Below are positions 30,778-39,100 of a stretch of 39,706 nucleotides of DNA, one piece after another. The stretch spans positions 1 through 39,706 of the IMG/VR virus record IMGVR_UViG_3300025870_001680; one strand, written 5' to 3'. How positions within the stretch are numbered: the first letter of the stretch is position 1; each line of letters starts with the position of its first letter. Under the pieces are notes generated by a model, which worked only from the letters and a program-made list of their open reading frames with translations, ran no database searches and was not told where the DNA came from. The DNA is from a virus. The position numbers and the translations under genes were made by a program.

Positions 30778-30780
30778 ATA
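30773..30780 (+). promoter_or_regulatory. ATTAAATA late-like promoter element
   Basis: Overlaps the stop of the preceding gene and is 15 bases before the ATG at 30796. Confidence 0.35.
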
Positions 30781-30795
30781 AAATAAATATAAAAA

Positions 30796-31047
30796 ATGAA
30801 AACATTAAAAGAATTAAACGAAGGAAAGTTAAACGAAGCATCAAAAGAAGCTGCTGAAGCTATCAAACTTATAGGTAACTTGGCAAAAGCTTTCAAAGAA
30901 CTTACAATTGATTGGATAGATGATGATAGTGATTTATACAATGACAATGCAGTAGATGATTTTCCTTTTAGTGATTCATTAGATGAATTAAATGCCGATG
31001 TTCAATCATGGGCAATACAATGTATTAAGAATCTTAAAAAATCATAA
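30796..31047 (+). CDS. Leader-type small acidic protein
   Basis: 83 residues. MKTLKELNEGKLNEAS has L-N-E at 7-9 and again at 12-14, a compressed leader with two possible cleavage sites. The body is helical and acidic (WIDDDSDLYNDNAVDD). No family recognised. A terminator follows within 20 bases. Confidence 0.7.
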   Translation: MKTLKELNEGKLNEASKEAAEAIKLIGNLAKAFKELTIDWIDDDSDLYNDNAVDDFPFSDSLDELNADVQSWAIQCIKNLKKS

Positions 31048-31066
31048 CTTAAAAAAGTTAAAATGA

Positions 31067-31098
31067 GAACCGATATTTCTTTGATTTATCGGTTTTCT
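31067..31098 (+). terminator. Rho-independent terminator
   Basis: AACCGATA (31068-31075) pairs with TATCGGTT (31087-31094), then TTC. Separates the leader cluster from promoter D. Confidence 0.82.
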
Positions 31099-31111
31099 TA
31101 TGCCTAAAAAG

Positions 31112-31141
31112 TTGCAATTGTCAATATTTATTCGTATATTG
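31112..31141 (+). promoter_or_regulatory. Bacteroidota-type promoter D
   Basis: TTG (31112-31114), 20 bases, TATATTG (31135-31141). The transcribed GTTGGTGAGGTTATCAAC is identical to that of promoter C, and its ends can pair (GTTGGT with ATCAAC). Confidence 0.8.
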
Positions 31142-31191
31142 TAATTGTTGGTGAGGTTATCAACTTATTGTTTAACTTAATACTACAAAAA

Positions 31192-31401
31192 ATGACAGAA
31201 CTAGATTACGAAAATTTAGCAGAATATCAAAGATATGAAAATTTAGTTAATACTAAAGAATTTGTAAGTGAAAAAGATTACAAATTTATCATAGGTTACG
31301 ACCCATTAGAAAAAGAAAACTGGGTTAGAGAATCATGGCATTACGAAGAGGGAGAACGCTTCATAAACTTGAAACTTTACTATCAAAAACTTAAAAAATA
31401 A
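31192..31401 (+). CDS. Small acidic protein of unknown function
   Basis: 69 residues from MTELDYENLAEYQRYE. The frame is open from an ATG at 31168, but the later start lies in the conserved ACTACAAAAAATG context used by the other promoter-D type genes. Tyr- and Glu-rich, probably helical. Early-class promoter suggests expression soon after infection. Confidence 0.7.
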   Translation: MTELDYENLAEYQRYENLVNTKEFVSEKDYKFIIGYDPLEKENWVRESWHYEEGERFINLKLYYQKLKK

Positions 31402-31422
31402 CTAAACTTAAAACTTACTACT

Positions 31423-31686
31423 ATGGCATATTGCGTATTATCAAAAGATGGAGATTTCTTTGCAGTTAAAGGAACTAAAACTAAAATTCAAAGTTTAGTA
31501 AAGAAAGGTTATGTTGGAATTGCAGTTTCTGAATCAAAGGAAAAAGCAGAAGGTATAATTATGGGAATCAAAGCTCACAGTGTTGTTGAGAAATTTGCTG
31601 GTCATTTACCTCACGATATGAAAGTGGCCTTTAAATCAGAAATTGCTCAATTGGCAACTCAAATGTATAATGAAATAGTTAAATAG
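31423..31686 (+). CDS. Small protein of unknown function
   Basis: 87 residues. MAYCVLSKDGDFFAVKGTKTKIQ is a beta hairpin-like start; then an amphipathic helical half with EKFAGHLPHDMKVAFKSEIAQL. The start context AAACTTAAAACTTACTACTATG closely matches that of the gene at 14701. Same transcript as 31192. No family recognised. Confidence 0.7.
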   Translation: MAYCVLSKDGDFFAVKGTKTKIQSLVKKGYVGIAVSESKEKAEGIIMGIKAHSVVEKFAGHLPHDMKVAFKSEIAQLATQMYNEIVK

Positions 31687-31720
31687 AATATGATAAATTC
31701 TTTAAAAATAAATAATAGAT

Positions 31721-31921
31721 ATGAATAAGATTAAAAAAGTAGTTAATTCGGGTTGGTTCAACTCGATTTTTGCATTTGCAGTTGCGGCTGGATTTGCATT
31801 TTATGGAAATTGGTTCCCTTTTGGAATTGCACTTGGATTTGGAGTTCAAAGATTAATTAGTAGTTTTAAAACTGTTGATTGTGACTGTGACTGTGAAGCT
31901 TGTAAAGATTGTGAAAAATAA
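31721..31921 (+). CDS. Small membrane protein with a Cys-rich tail
   Basis: 66 residues. Two short hydrophobic segments (SIFAFAVAAGFAFYG and PFGIALGFGVQRL) separated by NWF form a membrane hairpin. The last 14 residues, DCDCDCEACKDCEK, hold five Cys in a metal-binding-like pattern. A membrane anchor with a possible metal or disulfide tail may act at the host envelope. The sequence around its start codon repeats that of 3781. Confidence 0.65.
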   Translation: MNKIKKVVNSGWFNSIFAFAVAAGFAFYGNWFPFGIALGFGVQRLISSFKTVDCDCDCEACKDCEK

Positions 31922-31929
31922 AAATAGAT

Positions 31930-32511
31930 ATGAAAAGACTAAACGAATTTTTGAATGAATATGCTAGTAGAAAAAGGACTGATGTTCTAAAGAAACATTT
32001 TGATAGAACCAATATGTCACTTGCAAAATGGATCAAAGCTCATATATTACCTCAAGAAAAACTTGATTCTGAGTCTGATGCAGCTAAGCTAATTACAAAA
32101 GTTAATAGTCGAAAATATTATAGTAAACTGCCAACTATGTATTTCTTTGATGCACCTGCTGAAGATCATCCATCAGATAAACTAATTGTACATTTTGTAT
32201 CATCAGAAAAAATTCGACAAAATATTGTTAAAAACGGCTTTATTTACGGTGAATCTGATTATCTTAAATTAGGTATGAATTGGTCTTCGCGACATAAGCC
32301 TAAAAGAGATATTGGATACAACTATGGTCTTGATTATGATGATATGTTAGAAAAATACGGAACTTTACAAAAAGGCGCAAAGCATTGGGGACCTTATCCT
32401 ATTACATTTAAATCCACTGATGCAATTAAAAATTATCACTTTGGTGACGATGTTGAACAAGTATTATTTTGGGGTCCGTCAGCATATGATATAAAAGCAA
32501 TTGAACTATAA
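31930..32511 (+). CDS. Leader-bearing protein, possible ADP-ribosyltransferase-like fold
   Basis: 193 residues. MKRLNEFLNE is a canonical leader with L-N-E at 8-10. The body includes KLIVHFVSSEKIRQNIVKNG, which recalls the H-x-S/T-start and I-x-x-N-G helix of KptA/DarT-like ADP-ribosyl folds, and a C-terminal VEQVLFWGPSAYDIKAIEL strand pair. The catalytic residues are not clear, so this is a weak suggestion. It ends the third leader cluster before a structured RNA and terminator. Confidence 0.7.
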   Translation: MKRLNEFLNEYASRKRTDVLKKHFDRTNMSLAKWIKAHILPQEKLDSESDAAKLITKVNSRKYYSKLPTMYFFDAPAEDHPSDKLIVHFVSSEKIRQNIVKNGFIYGESDYLKLGMNWSSRHKPKRDIGYNYGLDYDDMLEKYGTLQKGAKHWGPYPITFKSTDAIKNYHFGDDVEQVLFWGPSAYDIKAIEL

Positions 32512-32520
32512 AATATTTTA

Positions 32521-32596
32521 CGTTTAGGACCGTAAAGTTACTTGCTTCGGTAGGTGTTTAAAAGAGGATGATGTCGCTATCGGTCCTCTTTTTTTT
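32521..32596 (+). promoter_or_regulatory. Structured 3' region with alternative helices and terminator
   Basis: Terminator: AAAAGAGGA (32560-32568) with TCCTCTTTT (32584-32592), then T. Upstream AGGACCG (32526-32532) is the perfect complement of CGGTCCT (32581-32587), which overlaps the terminator arm, so the two helices exclude each other. A UUCG-type hairpin, ACTTGC-TTCG-GTAGGT, lies between. It may be an attenuator or a small RNA. Confidence 0.6.
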
Positions 32597-32598
32597 GC

Positions 32599-32606
32599 AT
32601 TAAATA
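32599..32606 (+). promoter_or_regulatory. ATTAAATA late-like promoter element
   Basis: Immediately after the T-run of the terminator and 11 bases before the ATG at 32618. Confidence 0.4.
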
Positions 32607-32617
32607 AATTAGAAATT

Positions 32618-32860
32618 ATGGTAGGAACATCAAAAAAATTAACAGTTCGAGATGAATATTCTGAAATTGTTATAGAAGGAGAAATAGTTGAAAGATATAC
32701 AGGAATAGTTTCATCTTTCAGAGAAATTGCAATAAACGATTTAGGATTGCTAAAATCAGTAAAAACAAAATATAGTGTAGATTACTACTTAATAAAATTA
32801 TCTACTGGAGACACTAAACATATTTTATGTTCAGATGTACTAAAAATAGAAGAACCATAA
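32618..32860 (+). CDS. Small strand-rich protein of unknown function
   Basis: 80 residues. Alternating strands (KKLTVRDEYSEIVIEGEIVE, VDYYLIKLSTGDTKHILC) suggest a small OB- or SH3-like barrel. No leader, no membrane segment, no known motif. It stands alone between the structured terminator region and nrdB, 67 bases from each side. Confidence 0.65.
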   Translation: MVGTSKKLTVRDEYSEIVIEGEIVERYTGIVSSFREIAINDLGLLKSVKTKYSVDYYLIKLSTGDTKHILCSDVLKIEEP

Positions 32861-32927
32861 AATATATTTAAAATTATAAAATATTTACAATAACAAAAAC
32901 ATTTAATTACTAAAGAAATAAACTACT

Positions 32928-34034
32928 ATGATAGAAGACACAAAAGAATACGTAAAATCAGTTATTAACAAACTTAACATTGACCATACTAAAGAACCTA
33001 TGTTTTTTGGAAAAGGATTGAATTTACAAAGATATGATAAAACAAGATATAAATCTAATCTTGAATTTTTTAAACAACAATTAAGTTTCTTTTGGCGTCC
33101 AGAAGAGGTTTCCTTAGATAACGAAACTGCTGATTGGAATAAAATGTCAGATGCACAAAAACATATATTTGTTAAAAATCTTTCATATCAAATTCTTTTA
33201 GATTCTGTACAAGGTAGAGGTATTCACAATATTATTGACTATGCATCTAATCCAGAAATAGAAGCATTTGGTAAAGCCTGGGAATTTCAAGAAACAATTC
33301 ATAGTTACAGTTACAGTTGGATTATTATGAATCTTTTCAGTAAACCAAGTGAAGTATTTGATGAAATATTGAATGATGAGGAAATTCTAAAAAGAGCATC
33401 TTCCGTAACTAAGTACTATGATGAATTGATAGAAAAAACTGCAGACAAAAATGCAACGGAAGATGAAATCAAAAAACAATTTTATCTAACACTAGTATCA
33501 ATAAACATTTTAGAAGGAATTAGATTCTATGTTTCTTTTGCTTGTGCATATGGTTTTGCAGAAAGAAAATTGATGGAGGGGAATGCTAAGATTATTCAAT
33601 TAATTCAAAGAGATGAAAATCTACATTTAGGATTTACACAATCCGTTATCAAAAAGTTAAGAAACGAACCAAGTGAAGGATTTCAAGACATCGTAAAGGA
33701 ATGTGAAGAAACTGTTATACAAATGTATAGAGATGCTGCACAAGAAGAAATCGAATGGGCAAATTACCTTTTCAAAGATGGTGAAATGATAGGATTGAAT
33801 TCTGAAATTCTTAAAAAGTATATGATGTTCTTGACTAATCAAAGAATGAAAATAATTGGATTAGAACCAATCTTCGAAAGAACAAAGAATCCTATTCCAT
33901 GGATTAAGAACTGGACAGATTCAAAGGCAATTCAAGTTGCACCACAAGAAACAGAAATTAGTTCCTATGTAATAGGTTCAATCAATAACAATATAGGAAA
34001 AGCAGATTTTAAGAGTTATAAAAAGTTATTTTAA
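32928..34034 (+). CDS. nrdB: Ribonucleotide reductase, class Ia small subunit
   Basis: 368 residues. All diiron ligands are visible: Asp92 (LLDSVQGRG), Glu122 and His125 (QETIHSYSY), Glu196 (ILEGIRFY), Glu230 and His233 (RDENLHL). The radical Tyr is Tyr129. APQETEISSY near the C-terminus is the conserved NrdB end. It generates the tyrosyl radical needed by NrdA. Length and spacing match class Ia enzymes. It lies about 5 kb from nrdA, separated by the homing endonuclease and the leader cluster, whereas the two are usually adjacent. Confidence 0.96.
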   Translation: MIEDTKEYVKSVINKLNIDHTKEPMFFGKGLNLQRYDKTRYKSNLEFFKQQLSFFWRPEEVSLDNETADWNKMSDAQKHIFVKNLSYQILLDSVQGRGIHNIIDYASNPEIEAFGKAWEFQETIHSYSYSWIIMNLFSKPSEVFDEILNDEEILKRASSVTKYYDELIEKTADKNATEDEIKKQFYLTLVSINILEGIRFYVSFACAYGFAERKLMEGNAKIIQLIQRDENLHLGFTQSVIKKLRNEPSEGFQDIVKECEETVIQMYRDAAQEEIEWANYLFKDGEMIGLNSEILKKYMMFLTNQRMKIIGLEPIFERTKNPIPWIKNWTDSKAIQVAPQETEISSYVIGSINNNIGKADFKSYKKLF

Positions 34035-34642
34035 TGATACCAAAAATTATACATCAGGTCTGGATAGGTGATGAAATGCCCAAATTTTGTTTGGAATATA
34101 CAAAAGAATTGCAAAAAAACTATCCAGACTATGAATTCAAAATATGGAAAGAAAAAGATTTAAAATCTTTACCTTCTTGTAAATTTTTAAAAGTATGTAA
34201 TAGAGATAAACATTGGGGCTATTCAATAGATTGGTATAGAGCACACATTTTAAAATTACATGGTGGTATATATTTAGACATAGATGTAAAATTTTTAAGT
34301 AAGATTCCTGAAACTATTTTAAAAAGTAATTTTATTTTATCGTTAGATAATTCACATTGTGTTTCTAATTATATTGTAGGTTCTCCGAAAAACAGTAGAT
34401 TTATAAGAAATTTGATAGATATATACAAAACTTATGATGATAAAATATTTAGTAAAGTAAAATGGTCAGCACCTGAAATATATAAAAAATGTTGTGAAAA
34501 AACTTTTGGAAAGTACACTATTTACAATAAAGACAATGGGAATTTTATTTCTAATAATAGCATTCTTTTTATAGATAATCAAAAAAATGAATATTTCAAT
34601 CATAAAGTAGGAGAAATAGAAAAATATTTTGATAATGAATAA
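34034..34642 (+). CDS. GT32-like glycosyltransferase (DXD, OCH1-type)
   Basis: 202 residues. MIPKIIHQVWIGDEMPK is the family start, FKIWKEKDL follows, and DWYRAHILKLHGGIYLDIDVKF gives the helix plus D-x-D metal site of the DXD sugar-binding family (GT32). It transfers a sugar from a nucleotide donor; acceptor unknown. Overlaps the nrdB stop by one base and the next gene by eight. Second sugar-modification locus of the window. Confidence 0.85.
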   Translation: MIPKIIHQVWIGDEMPKFCLEYTKELQKNYPDYEFKIWKEKDLKSLPSCKFLKVCNRDKHWGYSIDWYRAHILKLHGGIYLDIDVKFLSKIPETILKSNFILSLDNSHCVSNYIVGSPKNSRFIRNLIDIYKTYDDKIFSKVKWSAPEIYKKCCEKTFGKYTIYNKDNGNFISNNSILFIDNQKNEYFNHKVGEIEKYFDNE

Positions 34643-35324
34643 AGTTAGTTGCATAACAGTTACGAAAGATAGAGTTTCGTATTTAAAAAAGTCTATTGAC
34701 TATTTTATTAATCAAACTCACGAAGACAAAGAACTAATAGTTGTTTATTATAGTAATGATAAAGAAACCGAATCTTTTTTAAAGCACAATAGAAATTCTT
34801 TTATAGAAAATAACATTTATTTTTATAAATTTGTTGAAGAAAATGGCTTGTATTTAGGTTCTGTTCGAAACTTTGCCATTTCGAAAGCCACAGGAAATTG
34901 GATTTGTGTATGGGATGATGATGACTATTATGATACTAAAAGAATAAAAAATCAATTAAAGTTTTGCTTAGAAAAAAATATTGATGCTTGCACTTTAAGT
35001 TCTATTATGATTTACTCGAACAAGTATCAAGAATTAAAAATTAGTTTTGAAAGATTAGAATTGGGTTGGGAAGGTTCTTTGTTATGTAAAAAAGACACAA
35101 TGCCCAAATATACAAACAAAGCAAAAGGAGAAGATACCCCAGTTTTAGAAAAGTTAATTGATGAAAATAAATTACTAACTCTTTTTGACCCCGAATTATA
35201 TGTTTATATATTTCATGACCAAAATGTTTCTGGGGGTGTTCACAAGGAAAGAATTTTCGAGAATTCTTATGTATTGAATATTAAAAAAATAAGAGAATTC
35301 AAGAAAAAATTAGATTGGATATGA
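34635..35324 (+). CDS. Family 2 glycosyltransferase
   Basis: 229 residues from the ATG at 34635 (a TTG start at 34629 is possible). NKVSCITVTKDRVSYLKKSI and FINQTHEDKELIVVYY form the GT2 N-terminus, LGSVRNFAISKATG and WICVWDDDDYYD give the D-D-D-D metal site at about residues 95-100. GEDTPVLEKL with the ED pair is the likely catalytic base. Overlaps the previous gene by eight bases and the next as ATGA. Acceptor unknown. Confidence 0.88.
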   Translation: MNKVSCITVTKDRVSYLKKSIDYFINQTHEDKELIVVYYSNDKETESFLKHNRNSFIENNIYFYKFVEENGLYLGSVRNFAISKATGNWICVWDDDDYYDTKRIKNQLKFCLEKNIDACTLSSIMIYSNKYQELKISFERLELGWEGSLLCKKDTMPKYTNKAKGEDTPVLEKLIDENKLLTLFDPELYVYIFHDQNVSGGVHKERIFENSYVLNIKKIREFKKKLDWI

Positions 35325-35521
35325 TATTACAAAATTCAGAACACATAACAAGATACACTCTTTATTATGAAGACAATTCTTATATTAGATTAGTAGAAAA
35401 GTCAATTGACGGCAATTTTAACATAACCTGGATGATATTGGAAGATAAAGGTAGTATATATACAATAGACGAAATAGAAGCTGATTCGTTAGAAATAAAA
35501 TTTCAAGAAATAATTCATTAA
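35321..35521 (+). CDS. Small acidic protein of unknown function
   Basis: 66 residues from the ATG at 35321, which overlaps the preceding stop as ATGA. Strand-rich (TRYTLYYEDNSYIRLVEKS), ending in an acidic part (DEIEADSLEIKF). Coupled to the glycosyltransferases. A terminator follows. No family recognised. Confidence 0.65.
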   Translation: MILQNSEHITRYTLYYEDNSYIRLVEKSIDGNFNITWMILEDKGSIYTIDEIEADSLEIKFQEIIH

Positions 35522-35537
35522 AACACATTATTATTTT

Positions 35538-35571
35538 AAAAACCTTAGATATCATCTAGGGTTTTTCTTTT
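35538..35571 (+). terminator. Rho-independent terminator
   Basis: AAAAACCTTAGAT (35538-35550) pairs with ATCTAGGGTTTTT (35554-35566) with one wobble and a 3-base loop, then CTTTT. Confidence 0.9.
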
Positions 35572-35573
35572 AG

Positions 35574-35581
35574 ATTAAATA
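35574..35581 (+). promoter_or_regulatory. ATTAAATA late-like promoter element
   Basis: Immediately after a terminator and 16 bases before the GTG start at 35598. It heads the tail-fibre operon, the clearest structural genes of the window. Confidence 0.5.
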
Positions 35582-35597
35582 ATAAAAAAGTTTTCCT

Positions 35598-36125
35598 GTG
35601 CAAGACATAACTCTAATAGAAAATATTTACAACTTTTTGACAAATTTAGAAAAAGATGGATTTATTTCTAAAGATATTAACTTAAAGGTTGTTAATAAAC
35701 TAAGAAATGGAACTTATTTCAAAAAATATAAAACTCTTAATGATTTGTATTTGGATAATAAAACAATTTTAGACAATTTGAAACCGAATAGGTATTGTTC
35801 AGTTGGTGATTATAGTTTTATAGAAAATATTAAGTTCGAAAACAAAGTTGCTAATTACCTTTCAGAATATTTTTACTATAACATAACTAGTAGAACCCCT
35901 ACTAAAAGAAATAAAACTAAATTCGACTACAATAGAAACGAATTTTACAATTCTGACAAAAGTAAATATATAAAGTACTTAGAAGAATCTTTATTAACTA
36001 ATTTTGATAGAAATGTAGTATTAGCAAATACAAGACTTAGTTCATATGTTGATGCTTGTTTTGTTGACCCGAATTATGTTGATAGTATTCCTAGAATAAA
36101 AGATTCAATAGAAAATGACTTATAA
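35598..36125 (+). CDS. Protein of unknown function upstream of the tail fibre
   Basis: 175 residues from a GTG start chosen because it lies 16 bases after a terminator-promoter pair. Asn/Lys/Tyr-rich with helices (LTNLEKDGFISKDINLKVVN) and RYCSVGDYSFIENIKFENKV. No motif or membrane segment. Sixteen bases from the collagen-like gene, so probably a co-expressed tail or baseplate component. Confidence 0.65.
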   Translation: MQDITLIENIYNFLTNLEKDGFISKDINLKVVNKLRNGTYFKKYKTLNDLYLDNKTILDNLKPNRYCSVGDYSFIENIKFENKVANYLSEYFYYNITSRTPTKRNKTKFDYNRNEFYNSDKSKYIKYLEESLLTNFDRNVVLANTRLSSYVDACFVDPNYVDSIPRIKDSIENDL

Positions 36126-36141
36126 AAATTATAATTGAAAT

Positions 36142-39100
36142 ATGTCCGATAAAATTAATTTTAGAGGTGATAAAAACCGACCACTAACACAAGCTGAATT
36201 AGATAATAATTTTCGTTACTCAAACGAATGGAAAGCTTCAACCGAATATAAACAAGGAATGGTTGTCTTACACGATATTGCAGGAAACGGTGAGCCATAT
36301 TTCTATCAATCTAAGAATGACCACACATCAGGAACTACATTTGATGCAACTTTATGGAATAAGGTTGGTGTAGGTGGTTCGGGAGTTCCTGGAGTTCAAG
36401 GAGCTACTGGTGCAACATCTACTATTCCAGGACCGACTGGCGTAACAGGAGCAACCGGAGCAACAGGGGCAGATTCAACAATTCAAGGTCCAACAGGAGC
36501 AACCGGAGCAACCGGACAACAAGGAGATCAAGGAAATCAAGGAAATCCAGGGGCACCTTCTACAGTTCAAGGACCAATTGGGGTAACCGGGGCAACGGGA
36601 GTAACCGGAGCAACGGGAGCAACCGGACTTCAAGGTGCAACAGGAGCAACTTCAACCGTTCAAGGACCACCAGGAAACACAGGAAATACTGGAAATCCAG
36701 GACCTGATGGAAAAGGACTTAGGGGTTTTAGTACAACCGCATTTGCATTAGGAAATGCCGGAAACTCTAATATAATAGTAAGACCCAATTTAAACACAGA
36801 CAATAGCACTTTGGCATTTATGCCAAATGGATATATACATATTGCAAAAACATCAGCAACTTATGAATATCAAGTTTCTAAAATTATAAACTATAACGAA
36901 TCTACGGGTGCTATGACAATAGCCCCACCAAATTATATATCACCTACTGCAAATACAAATGCAGCTAATCAATGGATAATAAATGCATCAGCAATACAAG
37001 GACCAACTGGAGCAACTGGTATAGGAGTAACAGGAGCAACTGGTATAGGAGTAACTGGAGCAACTGGAATGGTAGGTGCTACCGGACCGGGAGTTGGAGC
37101 AACCGGAGCAACTGGACAAAAAGGAGATACTGGTGCAGATGGACTTCCTGGAGTTGGCGCAACAGGGCCAACTGGAGCAACAGGACCAACGGGAACAAAT
37201 GGAACAAATGGAACAAACGGAATAAATGGAATAAATGGAATAGATGGAATTGACGGAACTAATGGTACAAATGGTGCCACTGGTGCAACAGGACCAACAG
37301 GACCTGTATCTTCATTAAGTATAAATTATTTCGATGATACTAACCTAAATGGATTTGTTGGTGTTTTTGATATAGGCGCAACTTATCCAACGAGCAGTAC
37401 TATTATTACTGAAACCGCAATAACAACAGCAGCAACTAGTCCGGTTTTGATAAAAAACTTTGCTTACGTAAAAACATTTGGAGATTTAAATTTAACAACA
37501 TTACAGTCTGGTATTTTTAAAACATTATTATATGGTACAACAACTAATAGTGCTGTTTCGAACAATTTCGAAATACGCATAGGAATTCTAAATGTAGGTG
37601 GAGGGAAAACTACTATTGCAACTGCAAATAGTAGTTTTATAACAAGTCAAGGAGTTGCAGAACAAACAACAACTGAATTGATTCATCCAGTAGATGTTGC
37701 CGTACTTTCTACGGATAGATTATTTGTAGATATATATGCGGTAACAACCGATACAAGTAACGTAACTTTAACTTTTAGTTATGATAGCACCTCGACACCT
37801 TCGAGGATAGGAACACCGATTCCAATTTCAGAAAAAGGTGCAACTGGAATACAAGGGGCAACTGGGGCAACTGGACTTCAAGGGGCAACCGGAGCAACTG
37901 GAATAAGCGTAACAGGGCCAACTGGAGCAACAGGAACAAGTATAATAGGGGCAACCGGACTTCAAGGAGTAACGGGAGCAACTGGAATACAAGGTGCAAC
38001 TGGATCGACAGATGCTAATCAATCTTGGCAAGAAGTTGTAAACAAATCATATGAAGGTGCAACCGGAGCAAGTGCTGGGTCTGCAGTAGTTCTTGTTAAT
38101 GATTCATCAGTAACGGGAGTAACTGGACCGAATCCTACTAGAATTCAAATCAAAGGTGGGCCAATAAGTGTAGTTGGTGCAACGGGTGTGACAGGAGCAA
38201 CGGCTAATGGATATTTTAAAACTGGATTTGAAACAAACATAAACGGAGTAACAGGAAACCATTTTACTTTAGATGCATATTCCCAAGACAATGTAGGTGT
38301 TCAAAAAAGGATTTATTTAGGTACAAATTTCAAAAAAACAGCACCTCCAACACATACTGATATAAATCGTGGACCATATCTTTCGAATTATAATGCAGAC
38401 CTTTCTGGTACACCATTTTTTGGACCATCGGCTGGGTTAAGAGAATTTGATTTAGGTACTTATGACGCAGACGGTATAGAGGCGCAAGATAGAACAAGAT
38501 GGCAATATTATACTTCGGCAAATAATTATAGAAGAATTGAAATGACAAGACCAGGTGGAACTGGAGGTGCCGGAATTAAATTAGTAAACACTGATTCTCA
38601 ATATTTATTTAGTAAAATAATGCTAAATGATTTACTTTCTGGTGTAGGTTCGTTTGGTATATATGCTCAAAGTAATATTTCGGCAAAAGGCCAAATAACT
38701 TACAATGCAACAACTGGAATTAGATTAACTACATATACACATGCAAATTTCGGTGTTGGTGTTGCGAATGAAAGAACATCAATTAGTGTAGATTCTTTGT
38801 CTGTAAGTGCAACAGTACAACCAGAATTAGGTTCCGCTGGATATTATAGCGGAATTTCTGCATCGTTTCAAATGGCAGATAATGATGTTCGATTCAAAGC
38901 TAGAAGTGCAACTGATGACATACAATTTATTCTGATTGGGGCAACCGGTAGTATAGATAATGTTGCACAATTTGTTGGTACAACAGCAAAAGCACAAGTT
39001 AAAACCGATGGTAACTTTTGGGCAGAAACTGTTCCAGTTGGTTCAGCAAGTGATACAAGAATTTTAGTTGTTGATTCAACAACAGGAGAATTCAAATATA

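Noticed and set aside
36969-37280. Reading frames rich in Pro/Val on the reverse strand and Asn/Trp on the forward strand over the collagen gene
   Set aside because: They are shadows produced by the GGA/ACT-rich triplet repeat of the fibre gene.
36382-38007. CRISPR-like repeat array
   Set aside because: The repeats are in-frame Gly-x-y codons without fixed-length spacers.
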